Source of the DNA: Chelonoidis abingdonii
Lineage: Eukaryota; Chordata; Testudines; Testudinidae
Direction of reading: 5' to 3'
Length of the DNA: 64,000 nucleotides
Assembly: GCF_003597395.2 (NCBI RefSeq)
Contig: NC_133771.1
Span: forward strand, 63,468,373 to 63,532,372
The position numbers were made by a program, and so were the translations under genes. Shown in pieces: positions 33,947 to 46,229 of this stretch (position 1 is its first letter; the number at the start of each line of letters is the position of its first letter). The notes beneath the pieces are model-generated. The model saw only the letters and a list, made by a program, of their open reading frames with translations, was not told where the DNA came from and did no database searches.

Positions 33947-35090
33947 AGTGTGATGTTCCCTCAGGGTGCAATCTGGACTGTTGAACCACTGTGTCACTTT
34001 AATTTTACAACCCAGGATGTCTTTTACAATGCTTTGCCAGTGAAGAGCAAACCCCTTCAGGCTCTGTTCACTAAGCCACCAGCATGCAAAGTCACACCCA
34101 GCGGAGCTACCTGAATGCTCTCGCAGCCATTCATGAACTACACACAGGGCAACACCTGCAAATTCCCCAGCCCCTGCCTCACATCCCAGAAATGTGCATT
34201 TTGCATGGCTTAGGTCCCCTACCAAACAGCGTAAGCTCATTAAAAGTTTGTCATTCTATCAAAGTGCATTGTATATATAACAGCCTTTGTTAACCTGTAT
34301 AGACCCCCACCCAGACATTTCAGTCAAAACAGACTGGTTTAGATAGAACATTAAAACAATTGTATTAATTAGAGAAAGATAGATTTTAAGTGATGTAGGC
34401 ATAAAAGTCAGAATTGTTTATGCAAGAAAATAAAAGAGAAAATAATCTAATGCCTAAACTTTACTAAGGTGAATAGTTCTAAAAGCAAAACAGGCTATCT
34501 CACTAGAAGTTGCAATATATTTGACAAGCTGTCTTCTTCCAGTGTGGGACCATCCCTCCCACAGTTCAGTGATGCTTCTCTTTGTCTTCCAAACAATCTT
34601 GCTTCCATGTGTGAGGTACGGGAGGAGAAGTGGCCAGAGACCCTTTTTTCCTCTTGCTTATATCCCTACTCATTGTGCTGGAAAAATCCTTGCTGGGTTA
34701 TGGGGTTAGGCAGTCCCATTGCCTACATGCTCTGTAAACTGTCCTTCAAGTGAACTGCAAATTTTTGTTTACATCTTCTGTGTACATGTAGTTTGCACTG
34801 TCTCACAGGCAACATGTAAACCCTTGGTTTACCATTAGCAATTAATAGTTTTCTAACACCTGTGGTCAGTCCTTTGTGTGTCTGAGGGGCTAGCCTGTGG
34901 GCATTCCGCAGACTCACAATATGTTTCTGTAAAAAACACCTAGCAAAATCTCGTAACATTGACACACATTTTAAAAGGACAATGATATTCAGTAGATCAT
35001 GAGTTTTCAAATGATACCTCACAAGGCATGCATTGTTCAAAATATATCATACACATTGTAGACCATTTCTTCATTTTATCATTCATTTAT
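33947..35090 (-). repeat. Antisense LTR-like repeat
   Basis: Starts tgtgatgttccctcagggtg near 33948 and proceeds with 'ctggactgttgaaccac', a GC-richer part and then an AT-rich part (34330-34470). This order is what I recall from a turtle LTR family read in reverse. Target duplications were not resolved and the right end is approximate. Confidence 0.45.
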
Positions 35091-35091
35091 T

Positions 35092-35965
35092 GTGTGATGT
35101 TATGATTAACTAATATGTCATGTCATATATATTCACTGTATACTAAATAGATTTAAATTGTAGGATTATAGAAGTATAAGATTGATAAGTATTTACAAAC
35201 AATAAGCAGATATTAGGTATTTAAGTAAGTAGAGCTGAAATGCAAGGTCTACAGGAAGAGGCTAGTAAGATTTTAGCTTAGTCATACTAGGTCATAAGCT
35301 TAGGAAATGCTTGACATAAGTAAGTGACCAAGTGACCAATGCTACAAGATTACAGGAAAAGATGAGCCAATGAGTGGTATTATGAAAATCTGACTACTAG
35401 ATACCCGGCAGCCACATTGTTATAAAACATGTAAATTCTAATGAGAATAAAAGGAGCTATACACAATCTATGAAAAATGGGGCACCCCAATATTCTTGGG
35501 GGAGATAATACAAATAAAGAAGAAGAGGGTGGACACTTTCACACACATGCAAAGAGTGTTAGGCGTAATCCGAATCATAAGATAAAAGAGGACTCACAGA
35601 TTGGGTAAAAGGAGTTTCCTACGGTAAAACTCCAGGAGGAACCATCCCTGGACTGATGATCAATTGGCAAGGCATCCATGAGACCCTAAGAATATCATTA
35701 AGGATGTGAGTATAACTATATCTGTAACTTACGCATAGGTCTTTACAGGATATCTGTATCTTTGCGTAATCATAACCTTAATTGTAACTTTAATAAAACT
35801 TATAAACTAGATTAAACCTTGTACTTGTAAATGTCTCTGTGGTCACTATCTTGGTCTTTATGTGTTTCTAACAGCTCTAAAACTGAAGCAAGTAGCAGGG
35901 GTGACTTTCACTCTGTTGAGCTGAAAACTGTAGCCACCCAAGCCGAACCCATGGCAGTGTAATAC
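35092..35965 (+). repeat. LTR-like repeat, plus orientation
   Basis: Begins tgtgatgttatgattaac at about 35093. Has a TATA-like region 'ttgttataaaacatg' near 35416 and a poly(A) signal 'taataaaac' near 35793 followed by a GT-rich stretch, which fits U3-R-U5 order. It ends near 'ggcagtgtaataca' (about 35964). No internal coding region or confirmed target duplication. Confidence 0.45.
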
Positions 35966-36392
35966 AGCATTACCAAATTCAGTTCACGTGAAATAAAAGG
36001 CTACACCATACAAAAGGTGAACATGGGGGTACAGAATGTCATAGTGAGGAAGATAATATTAAGGCTGTCAAGCGAAAAAAAATTAATCATGATTAATTGT
36101 GCGATTAATCGCACTGTTAAACATTAATAGAATACCATTTATATAAATATTTTTGGATGTTTTCCACAATTTCAAATATATTGATTTCAATTAAAACACA
36201 GAATATAAAGTGTAAAGTGCGCACTTTATTTTTGTATTACAAATATTTGCATTGTAAAAAGGAAACAGTATTTCAATTCACAATACAAGTACTGTAGTGC
36301 AGTCTCTTTATTATAAAAGTTGAACTTACAAGCATAGAATTATGTATCACAACTAACTGCATTTAGAAATAAAACAATGTAAAACTTTAGAG

Positions 36393-37504
36393 CAGTGGTC
36401 CCCAATGCGGTGCCCGGGGGCGCCATGCTGCCCACCGGGGCATTTATGTGCACCCGCCTAGTGCCCAGCATGGGAGAGAAGCCGTGGTCCCGTGCTGGCC
36501 GGGGACAGAGAACTCCAGGGCCCGCAGGCTGTGGGTGCCGGTGTTCCCTGTCCCTGGCAGACATTGGGCTACAGCTTCTCTCTGGCTTCTCCAGGGCTGC
36601 AGACTGCAAGCCCAGTTCTCTGTCCCTGGCAGGGGTGGGGCCGTGGCTTCTCTCCAGCTTCGAAGCCAGAGAGAAGCCATGGACCCGCACCTGATGGGGA
36701 CAGAGAACTCTGGGGCTGCGGGTGCCGGTGTTCTCGGTCCCCGGCAGGCGCGGGGTCACGGTTTAAGCTGGAGAGAAGTCGCGGCCCCGCGCCTTCTGGG
36801 GACCGAGAACTCTGGGGCTGCAGGCTGCGGGGGCCGGTGTTCTCTGTCCCCAGCAGGTGCGGGACCCGCCTAGTGCCCAGCAGGGGAGAGAACCCAGGGC
36901 CTCATGCCTTCTGAGGACAGAGAACTCCAAGGCTGCAGGCGCCGGCATTCTCTGTCCCTGGCAGGCACAGGGCTGCGGCTTCTCTCCGGCTTCTCCGGGG
37001 CTCCAGGCTGCGGGCGCTGGTGTTCTCTGTCCTCGGCAGGCACTGGGCTGTGGCTTCTCTCTAGCTTCAAAACCGGAGAGAAGCCGCAGCCCCGCACCTG
37101 CCAGGGACAGACAACTCCGGGGTTGCAGGCTTCATTCTATGTTAAGGTAAGAATAATAAATATATTTGGACCAGCAGTTCAACAATGTTTCACTTTTTTA
37201 AAATAAATAAGATGAAAACTGTTTGTGATATTTATTTTGTAAAAACTCCTTAATTTTTCTTACAGGTAGATAAAAAAGAGCAAATTCACATGGTAAAGTG
37301 AAAGAGAAATTGCAAAATAATTTAATTAATATAAAATTACCCTTTTTATCTTATGGATTCATATATTATGTAATATTAAATATGATGGTTTTTGTATTAT
37401 TTAATGTACAAATACAAAATAAGCCTTGATAAATTGTTGGTGCCTGCCCCACTCTTCTGAAAACAGGAATGTGCTACTGGCCAGAAAAAGGTTGTGGACA
37501 ATTG
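36393..37504. mobile_element. GC-rich hAT element with internal tandem repeats
   Basis: Flanked by perfect 8-bp duplications ctttagag (36385-36392 and 37505-37512). Ends are cagtggtccccaa and, inverted, caattgtccacaa. The middle (36410-37130) is a GC-rich array in which words like 'gagagaagccgcggccccgc'-type variants, 'gggacagagaactcc' and 'ggtgttctctgtcc' recur in direct and inverted orientation. Long open frames on both strands here are consequences of the array. The element interrupts the left arm of the older hAT transposon. Confidence 0.85.
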
Positions 37505-37597
37505 CTTTAGAGGCTACAAGTCCACTCAGTCCTACTTCTTGTTTAGACAATTGCTCAGATAAACAAGTTTGGTTATGTTTGTGGGAGATAACGCTGC

Positions 37598-38085
37598 TCA
37601 CTTCTTGTTTACAATGTCACCTGAAAGTGAGAACAGGCATTCACGTGGCACTGTTTTAACTGGCATTGCAAGATATTTATGTGCCAGCTGCACTAAAAGT
37701 TCACATGTCCCTTCACGCTTCAACCACCATTCCAGAGGAAATGCATCCATGCTGATGACGGGTTCTGCTTGATGATGATCCAAAGCAGTGCAGACCAATG
37801 CATGTCCATTTTCATCATCTGAGTCAGATGCCACCAGCTGAAGGTTGAGCTTTTTTTTGGTGGTTCGGTTTCTGTAGTTTCCACATTGGAGTGTTACTCC
37901 TTTAAGACTTCTAAAAGCGTGCTCCACACCTCACCCCTCTCAGATTTTGGACTGCACTTCAGATTCTTAAACTCTGGGTCGAGTGCTGTAGCTATCTTTA
38001 GAAATGTCACACTGGTTCCTTTTTTGCTTTTTGTCAAATCTACAGTGAAAGTGTTCTTAAAACGAACAACATGCTGGGTCATCAT
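37598..38085 (-). pseudogene. hAT transposase remnant with dimerisation domain
   Basis: On the minus strand, a piece at 38085-37894 with the phrase ALDPEFKNL precedes, in another frame, a piece at 37927-37598. The second piece contains FPLEWWLKRE, LAHKYLAMP and ECLFSLSGDIVNKK. These are the signature blocks of the hAT C-terminal dimerisation domain, which hAT transposases need to assemble. The two pieces overlap in different frames, so at least one frameshift has occurred. The N-terminal BED finger and the catalytic DDE core were not found. It is a non-functional relic of the autonomous ancestor of the surrounding element. Confidence 0.8.
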
Positions 38086-38204
38086 CTGAGACTAATATAA
38101 CATGAAATATATGGCAGAATGTGGAAAAAACGAAGCAGGAAACATATAATTCTTCTCCAAGGAATTCAGTCACAAATGTAATTAATGCATTGTTTTTTTA
38201 ACAA

Positions 38205-38415
38205 GTGTCCAAAGCATGAAGGGGTATATGAATGTTCAGCATATCTGGCAGGAAAATAACTTGCAATGCCACCTACAGAAGTGCCATGTGAATGTCTTTC
38301 CTCACTTTCAGGTGACCTTATAAATAAGAAGCGGGCAGCATTATCTCCTGCAAACGTAAACAAACTTGTTTGTCTTAGGATTTGGCTGCACAAGTAGTAG
38401 GACTGAGTGGACTTG
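38205..38415 (+). pseudogene. Second hAT dimerisation-domain fragment, inverted arm
   Basis: The plus strand reads, with stops, through LAMPPTEVPCECL, SSLSGDLINKKRAALSPANVNKLVCL. This is the same domain block as on the minus strand at 37598-37720, but in the right arm. The two copies are in inverted orientation and clearly homologous at DNA level (e.g. 'cacctgaaagtgag' versus 'ctcactttcaggtg'). Confidence 0.75.
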
Positions 38416-38772
38416 TAGGCTTTAAAGTTTTACATTGTTTTGTTTTTGAGTACAGTTATATAAGAAAATAAATCTACATTGTAAGTTGCACTTTCACAAT
38501 AAAGAAATTGCACTACAATATTTGTATGAGGTGAATTGAAAAATACTGTTTCTTTTGTTTATCATTTTTACCGTGCAAATAATTGTAATAAGAATAATAT
38601 AAAGTGAGCAGTATACACTTTGAATTCTGTATAGTAATTGAAATCAATACTTTTGAAAATGTAGAAAAACATCCAAAATATTTAATAAATGTCAATTGGT
38701 ATTCTATTGTTCAACAGTGAGATTAATACTGCGATTAATCGCTATTAATTTTTTTAGTTAATCGCATGACTT

Positions 38773-41690
38773 AAATCTCTTCCCCAAAGGAGGAAGTTGG
38801 TTGAACAGCCACTCAGACTGCAAAAGACTCTAGGGAAAGGGGTATTTGTCTCCAACAAAGAAGGTAGAGGGATGTCAGGAGACCACTCCCCTTCTTCCAC
38901 CTGCAGTAGACAATGTAAAGTTAGGTCTGGAACCTGGGAGTAGAGTTACTGTTAGGGGAATAGGTAGAGTTTCCTTGGAGGTTTGGGATTTGCTCGCTCC
39001 AAGTACCTGTGGGGGTGGGAGGGATGGACAAAAGCTGGAGGCACTGGTTCATTTAACACACACAACTCAGACCCTCAGGGTTTGTTCAGCTACAAATTAT
39101 AATTACGGTAGGGAAAATAAACAATGTATTGTTTGGGCTTTTGCATCATACTCTTTACAAACATGCCTGCACTGCATATTCCATTCCAAGAGTGAGGGGA
39201 AATAACAGGCTCTCATTCAATCTTGTTATTTTTAACAGCAACTTCCCCCAGAGAATTCAAGTGATAGGCTCTCTACTTAGATCAGCAACAAGTGTTTTTG
39301 CTTCAGTTGTGAGTCTCTGCATCCCAACTGTCCTGATGTTGACTCCTGGGAGGAGAGAGATTGAAACCTCCTCAGTTGTATAGCACACTGCACTCTCATT
39401 CATTAACTTGCCTTTTGCACTTGTTATGAATACTGATACAGAGCCTTTCAATAGCCTAAAGTCAAGAGGTGACGATATTTTCCAGAGATCCCACTTTGGT
39501 GGAAATATGACTACGAAGGTGAAGAGGCAACTAGAAACAAGAAGTTAAAGGAGGTTGCATGGTAAAAAGTCATTCTGAAATAATAACTCTAAGTAAGTAT
39601 TGGGGGGGAGGGAAGAGGAGGCAGAAGGCCCAGGCAGAAGCATTCCAGGCTCTGTTTACAACGAGATGTGATACATAGCACAGTACAATTGCAATAAGAT
39701 GGGCTGACACATGGAGTTAGTGGTGATTCATAGACATAGTGGATCACGTAGTATTCTGATTGTAGCTGGTTAAGTCTCTTGATTAGCATCAGGTAGACAG
39801 TCTAGAGTTGTTTGTTTTGTGCTTAGTTTGTTTACATTTCTGTATGCTAATATGTTCCACTGCACCCTGTCATAAGGGGCACTAATGGTTAACCATCATA
39901 TTCTGAATCACTGCTTTCCAAGTAGATAGTTGTTACTTGCTGTTCAGTGCTGGGGATATGTCTGTCAGCAACTTTGCTGTTATCTTTTGAGAGTCAGGGC
40001 TATAATTTGGATTTGCTGCAGACAGCATGAATTTACAGATCGTTCAGTCTCTGCATACATCTCCATTGTTCTCTGCCTGTGCATTATGAATAGTGTGCTT
40101 ATCCTTAAAATTTTCTGAGATCTTTCTGCAAAAGTAGTTCTTCAGGATTAACTACAGATAAACTTGATAAAATTGTTTGGGATTGGGGGAAAAAACTAAA
40201 TGAATATACATTAGTCCTTTAGATGCCATTTTTATTAAAAGTATCTTTGTGTTCACAGTAAAAGACAGCACATTCTGGCATTCAGTGGTTTTCAGATACA
40301 GTAAGCGTATAAATATATAGAATCATTGAACTCTGTTCAATATTTTTTGTACATCATTAACATGTAAGAGTCTGTAATTTGAGTTTGTGTCATATTTTAA
40401 ATATTGGAATTCAGTATTCTCCCAAGCTGTTATTTGGACAGAGACTATTTAAAAAATCATGTTTAATATAAATGCTGTGATTTCCCTTGACATGGCTTCT
40501 TGATTAAAGTGTCTGTTTATACAACTGCAGAAGAATGAGATGGTGTATTTCAGATCATTCAACAGGGTAGGAAAAAATTGATGATCAAGCAGAAATTTTG
40601 TGTAATTTTCCAGGATAAATGAACCGATGGCAGCCAAGGATCAATGTGCCTGGTTTTTTCCTGTTTATGTAGACTAGTGTTTTCACTGAGACAGTCTTCA
40701 TTATGGGATTGTGATTCATATTTAATTCCAACCAAAGTTTCACTCATTGTAATATTTAATTTGCTCTATTTTTCTCTCCTTAGCAACTGAAATTAAAAGA
40801 ATCTCCAATATAGTCATCAGGAGGGGTCCTTGCTACCGTTCTTCACTGTTGTTAAAAGAAAATGCTACTCAACATATACACAAGGGAGAGCCAGGAAAGA
40901 ACAAATGCAAAAGTAAGGGCTGATTTGAGGCTCTTAAACTATAGTTGTACAGTGTTTTTCTATTGTAACAAAGAGTTTTTCAGTTAAATGAATTAGCAAC
41001 TAATAAACATTCACAGATAAGAGCCAGGGGTATGGGGGAAGCGTGCACAAATCTCTCAACCATTGGAGCTTTCCCGCTTTTCATGTGAATGGAAATCAAT
41101 ATCACTTTCTTGAAATCAGTTATTGGTTTCATAAATTGGTGTGTGTGACACATTTCTAGGGAGATTAGCAAGGCTAGTGTGTGTGTGTTCATGCAGAAGC
41201 ATTTCTGCAGACACACAATAGGAAAGCTGATAGGACAGATAAACGGATTTGTAGAGGAGGAGTGAAAGATGTAGCTTGGATGTCTGCAGACTTAATTGTT
41301 ATACTTTTCAATATGTCAATTAGTAATATTAGTGCAGCCTTTCAGAACATGCTTCTGTCGTCATCTGTCAAGCCAGCGTTATCTGTAAGTAAGAAACATT
41401 GTATAAACAAGTTCCATGATTTTAAAATCGAAGCAAAGCAAAAAATTACTAAAGAATTTGTATTTCATGGCCTATTCTTTTTCTTTTTTTAAAAAAACCC
41501 TGGGAGCAATCACAATTTATCTCTTTTGTGTTAATTTCTTTTTCTTTTGAGATAAGTTGAAGAAACATATTCTGTAGTTTCTGAAGGGAAAAAAAGATGT
41601 GCCTCTAGTATTGGGAATACTGCTGCTGTGGGAGACAAAGATCTTTGTGGGAAATGATCTGGAGTTCAGTGGAGAAACTCAGGGCTTTTC
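38773..41690. other. Non-coding stretch, nothing recognised
   Basis: AT-rich; a G run with purine-rich tail at about 39601-39632 is the only low-complexity feature. No domain-bearing open frame. Confidence 0.5.
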
Positions 41691-41954
41691 TACAAGGTGA
41701 GGTGATTTTTAAAGTGCACTGTGTAGTGCATTAATTGGTCCATGTATATTAAAACTCACTAGGGAACATTTTGTGCGCACCAGCAGGGTCTGCACAGGTC
41801 AATTAATGTGTAATACATTGGTATGCTTTAAACTCACACCCCTGTAGTGTGCATTACCATGGTGTGTAGACAACCCCTCAGACTGTCAGCTCTGTTTTGG
41901 CTCAGAAAGCCATGGTCCAGATACAAAGTGGGATGGAGCTCTTCTCTCCCCTAA

Positions 41955-42250
41955 GGACTTGGCTACACTTAGAGCTGCACAGCGCTGCTGTGGGAGCGCT
42001 CCCGCAGCAGCGCTCTGAAGTGTGAGCGTGGTCTCAGCGCTAGCGCTGGGAGAGAGCTCTCCTGGCGCTGCATGTACTCCACCTCCCCGTGGGGATTAGC
42101 TTACAGTTCTGGGAGCCGTGCTCCCAGTGCTGGGGCACTGTTTACACTGGCACTTTGCAGTGCTGTAACTTGCTGCGCTCAGGGGGCTGTTTTTTCACAC
42201 CCCTGAGCAAGAAAGTTGCAGCACTGTAAAGAGCCAGTGTAGCCAAGCCC
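41955..42250. mobile_element. Harbinger-type MITE, 296 bp
   Basis: Ends ggacttggctacact and, inverted, gggcttggctacact, with TAA on each side (41952-41954 and 42251-42253). It contains a 34-bp palindrome (41981-42014) with one mismatched pair around the centre gagcgctc. No coding capacity; mobilised in trans by a Harbinger-like transposase. Confidence 0.82.
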
Positions 42251-42404
42251 TAAGTGATCAGACTGGTCCCATGTGATCGCAACATGCCCCTCTCCCTCAG
42301 AATCAGGAGAGAAGGATAGACAGCAAGTTCTAGTCCCCCGATTTATGTGATCTGAAATATCATCTGAGGTCTTGGCAAGGCCTGCTGGGAAAGGGGCTTT
42401 GTAT

Positions 42405-42985
42405 GCAGATTTTAAGAACAGAAGGGACCTTTAGATCAGCTCATCTGATCTCCTGTATAACACAAACAAACTAGAATTTTATTCAGTTACCCTTGTATAG
42501 AGCCCAACAACTTGTGTTTGACTAATGCATATCTTCCAGAAAGGCATCCAGTATTGATTTAATGACAGCAAGAAATGAGAAATCCATGACTTCTCTTGGT
42601 AGTTTGTTCCAGTGGTTAATCACCCTCCCTGTTACAAATTTGTGTCTTATTTCTAATTTTATTTTTGTCTGGCTTCAGCTTCCAGCCATTGGTTCTCATT
42701 ATGCCTTTCTCTGCAATACTAACCAGCTCTTTAGTACCTAATATTTTCTACCTGGGAAGCACTTTACATGCTGTAATAAAGTCACCTCTCAGTCTCCTTT
42801 AGGATATGCTATACAGATAGAGGTCAAGTCTCTCACATTTCCCCCAACTCTTGAATAATTTTTGTGGCTTTTCTCTGCAGCTTTTCCAGTTTTTCAACAT
42901 TCTTTTAAAAATGTGGCTTCCCTAACTGGATGCTTTATTCCAGTGTCACTCTCACCTACATCCTATACAGAGGTAAAACCATCTC
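42405..42985 (-). repeat. CR1-type LINE fragment, antisense
   Basis: The plus strand shows reverse-complement CR1 words: 'agaagggacctttagatcag', 'gatctcctgtataacac', 'agtttgttccagtggttaat', 'cagcttccagccattggtt', 'gtaataaagtcacctctcag' and 'gcttttccagtttttcaac'. It covers the 3' end and part of the coding region of the element, with no frame left intact. Confidence 0.8.
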
Positions 42986-43001
42986 TGTGAAGGAGCATAC
43001 C

Positions 43002-43740
43002 AACCCCATGCTGAGCCAGCAAGGGTTAACGAGCTGCAGTGGGTCCACTCAGACTCACCCTGTTACCCCCGCACTTGCTCTCAGGTAATGAAGGGGCAGT
43101 TAAACAGGGAAGAGGAGAGTGTGGTAGATGGCTGACTAGGGAGGAGAACAGACTTCCTATCTCTTGCTTCCTGGGGAAGAGACCAGCCCAGAGCATCTGC
43201 AGAGACTGATGACTACCAGAGCCCCTCTGGAGAAAGGTAAACTTGGCACAGGACTATTGAGTTTTTCTTCATAGGACTTTCTCTTTGCTTTATTATAAAG
43301 AGACTATTGGGTGGTCAGTGCTGTTGGGGACAGGCCTGAGATGTGAATAGGACTGTTGTAGGGAACTCCTCCCCAGGGTGGGTGTGGGAAGTGCCCGAAG
43401 CTATGTGGAATTCTGTGCTATAGTTGAGCTTGTGCTATAGTTTGTCTTGAACCCTGAAGAGCATGGTCACAACTTCTCTGCTCCCTTGTATTTTTCTTTA
43501 TGCCATAGGGTTGTTTAAATTGGTGGCTGAGAAGAAAAACCCTCCAAAGCAGTGCTGAGTTGAATTTGGAAGAGCCAGGACATACGCCCTGCAGTAATGA
43601 CTTCATAAATCTGCAGCTAGAATGCTCCAGTGCCCATGCTGAGCCCAGGTGCAGTAGAACTAAAACTGACCAGTGTGAAGAGAACCCTTGAGGAATTTGG
43701 GAGAGGAACAGAGTAGCAAGGACCTTGCCACCCTCACAGC
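43002..43740 (+). repeat. Unclassified LTR-like repeat
   Basis: 'cagcaagggttaacgagctg', 'gaaggggcagttaaacaggg' and 'agactattgggtggtcagtg' are words I associate with a repeated turtle sequence with LTR-like composition. Boundaries and target duplication were not found. Confidence 0.35.
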
Positions 43741-43849
43741 AGCCAGCATATGTACTTAAGATGTTTAAGATATGGACTAGCTAGAGGTTAATAACAAAGA
43801 TTTTGTGCCAGTGTTCTGATAGCAATCCATGTGTGTGCTTGTTAGTACC

Positions 43850-44080
43850 TAGAGAGGCCCTACGTGAGTGTACTAGATACTGTACATAGTAAGAGACGCT
43901 CCCTGCCCTGAAGAGTTTACAACCTAAATAGACAGGACAAAGGGCAGGGAAAAGGAAGTATTTTCCCTATTTTAGTGATGGGGAACTGAAGCAATGAGAA
44001 CTGAGATACTTGCCCATGGGCTTATGGAATGCCTGTGGGAGAGCAGGGAATTGAACCTGGTTTTCTCCGTATCATTTGCC
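43850..44080 (+). repeat. MIR-like SINE remnant
   Basis: 'cctgccctgaagagtttaca' and then 'gatggggaactgaagcaatg', 'cttgcccatgggcttatgg' and 'gcagggaattgaacctgg' follow the order of the MIR core and tail. Old and diverged. Confidence 0.65.
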
Positions 44081-45560
44081 TTACTGATATGACCATCCTT
44101 CCTCTTTACTACCTGTGCATTTTCCATCAGCAAGAGAGCAAAGAAATATTTGGCTTCGAGCCTGGGTATTATCTCTGGAAGGTAGGACCCCTCACATTTG
44201 AATCACTTTTTAAATAGGTTAGTTTAGGCTATTAGGTGGTAGGGTGTAGAAAATGTGTGAAGGGGATGCATGCAACTGTGAGGCGAAGTGTGAAGAGAAA
44301 AACTAGAAAGAGGGAGGGAGGTAAAGAGAGAAGGGAATGGTGGAAGAAAGGAAATGGAGAATGATGGTTGTTACTTCTTGTCCATGGTAGCCTGCATCCC
44401 ATTTGGCAACTCTCTTCATATCTGGCCACTTTGGAGAGAGGCTCTTTTCCAAAGTGACAACAGTCATCATGAGTTGTCTTCCCCTCAGGACTTGTGCTGG
44501 ACTATATCTATCAGCTACTATTGGTGTTGATTTGTAGCTCCGAAGAGCAAGGAATTGCTTTTCTTGCTATAGATTTTCTTGGCTGTCTGTACAGGTCTCT
44601 GAGCTTTTCCATTTACTTGTGGGTTATGTGGGCAGCTAGTAATATGATCAAAATCAATTTTTTTGACGTCTTGAATTTTGCTGTGCTAAATTGTGGTCTG
44701 TTGTCCATCGTTAGTTATTCTGGAATAATGAAATGAGCAAAAGTTCACTTCAGTTTCTGTAACATTGACACGTTATGTCTTTCAAGTACATTGTTTTGAT
44801 TTACCCAGAAAAAGAGTCCATTACAACCAGATAATGATGTCCTCTGAATTTTCATAAATCTGGGTGTGTTCTCAGTTGGCTTGTGCATGTGTTCTTTCAG
44901 TGTGCTGCCCAGCTCTGTGCAGATAGCTGGTTCAGCAGACCTAAATAGTACTACCCAGTGTCGTTAGGTGATGAAGGCTGGAATGTCATTATCTCAGTAA
45001 TGCTGTTTAGGCTGCTCAGTGCTTCTGTCCTTGAAGCTTCAGTGTTGTTAGTAGATAGTTCAGCAGACCTCAAAGTTACTTATGACGGAAGGTCACGAGC
45101 ATGGTTCAGAGGTGAAGGCGCTAGGCCAGGCTTATTGTCAAGGAAGCACAGTACTAGTTCCCTGGATCAATGTCTACAGTTACACTAACACATGTATGCT
45201 AATTAGAATGAACTCAGCTCAGTCAGCAGCAGAACTTTCCACTGCCCCTAGGCTGGACAAAGGGTAAAAACAAAGTACTCTGACATTTATAGGCTGAGGC
45301 AAACAACTGGAATATGCAACTTACACATAACCTTGCATATTTCATGACATCTATTGTTACCTCCCCTTGTTCCTGATATCTTGGACTAAACATCCATATT
45401 TATTATATTGTCAAATCATCTTATCTTGTACTAGATTGGGATGTATCTGTACTAGCTAGAATATCTAGTCTGTGCAAATATCTAGTGCCTAGTTCACTAG
45501 CAACAATTTTGCCAATTTCATATACTGGACAGTGAACTTGTAAGCATCTGCTTTAATACA
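44081..45560. other. Non-coding stretch
   Basis: A GA-rich patch at 44280-44365 is the only compositional feature. No gene supported. Confidence 0.45.
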
Positions 45561-45569
45561 TGGCCTGAC

Positions 45570-45957
45570 TTTAGTTCATAGCGTGTGGTTCAGGCCTCAG
45601 ATCTCGAGCCAGACCCAGTGCTCCAGGCTTTCTCTATTACAATGTGTTGCAAGGTCAGTACGGTAGAGATGTTTGTACACGATGTGGTTCAGAATAGTCT
45701 CTTGAGGCTATTTGTAGTGGATCTTTCAAAAGTCCAGTGTCACCAAATTATTTGAGTTCTTCCATCTTTCTCACTAGGCCCATCATGGCTGCCATGCTGG
45801 AGCTGAGAAGCACATGCATGCACTCTGAACATAAAGCTTTTGTCTTCGTAAGTTTCTGTGGTGAACTAGCCCATGCAGTTCAGAATACCTTCAGGGTTAG
45901 TCAAGACTATGTCAAGTGATTACAACTCAGGGAATGGTTGAAAGTGATTGTAAGCCC
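45570..45957 (-). pseudogene. gypsy reverse transcriptase N-terminal remnant
   Basis: Past the MITE, the minus strand gives MAAMMGLVRKMEELK and then FGDTGLLKDPLQI in line with the linker between protease and RT in vertebrate gypsy elements. The palm motifs and YXDD are absent because the element stops near 45565. Confidence 0.55.
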
Positions 45958-45965
45958 CTTCTGCA

Positions 45966-46228
45966 CAGGGGCGGCTCCAGGTACCAGCACGCCAAGCGTG
46001 TGCCTGGGGCGGCAAGCTGCGGGAGGTGCCCTGCCAGTCGCTGTGAGGGGGGCAGGCAGGCTGCCTTCGGTGGCTTGCCTGCAGGAGGTCCGCCGGTCCT
46101 GTGGTTTCAGAGGCAATTCATCGGCGGGTATGCCAAAGCTGCGGAACCGGAGGACCTCCCGCAAGCATGCCCCTGAAGGCAGCCTTCCTGCTGTGCTTGG
46201 GGCGGCAAACTACCTAGAGCCACCCCTG
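45966..46228. mobile_element. hAT MITE, 263 bp, with perfect 8-bp duplication
   Basis: Ends caggggcggctccaggtacc and, inverted, caggggtggctctaggta. Flanks cttctgca at 45958-45965 and 46229-46236 are identical. The interior is GC-rich and foldback in nature ('ggaggtccgccgg' versus 'cggaggacctcc'). It has no coding capacity. Confidence 0.92.
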
Positions 46229-46229
46229 C

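Larger units (their letters stand above)
36061..38772. mobile_element. hAT transposon with long inverted arms
   Basis: The ends 'aaggctgtcaagcg' at 36061 and 'cgcatgactt' at 38772 are imperfect inverted repeats, followed inward by matching words (gcgattaatcgc; aatagaataccat versus ggtattctatt; ttttggatgttttc versus aaaacatccaaaa). The arms extend about 555 bp on each side once the nested 1112-bp element is removed. Between the arms and within both of them lie pieces of a hAT transposase. The original end duplication could not be identified. Confidence 0.75.

Noticed and set aside
36448..36914. Long overlapping frames on both strands
   Set aside because: Produced by the GC-rich tandem array inside the hAT element at 36393-37504.
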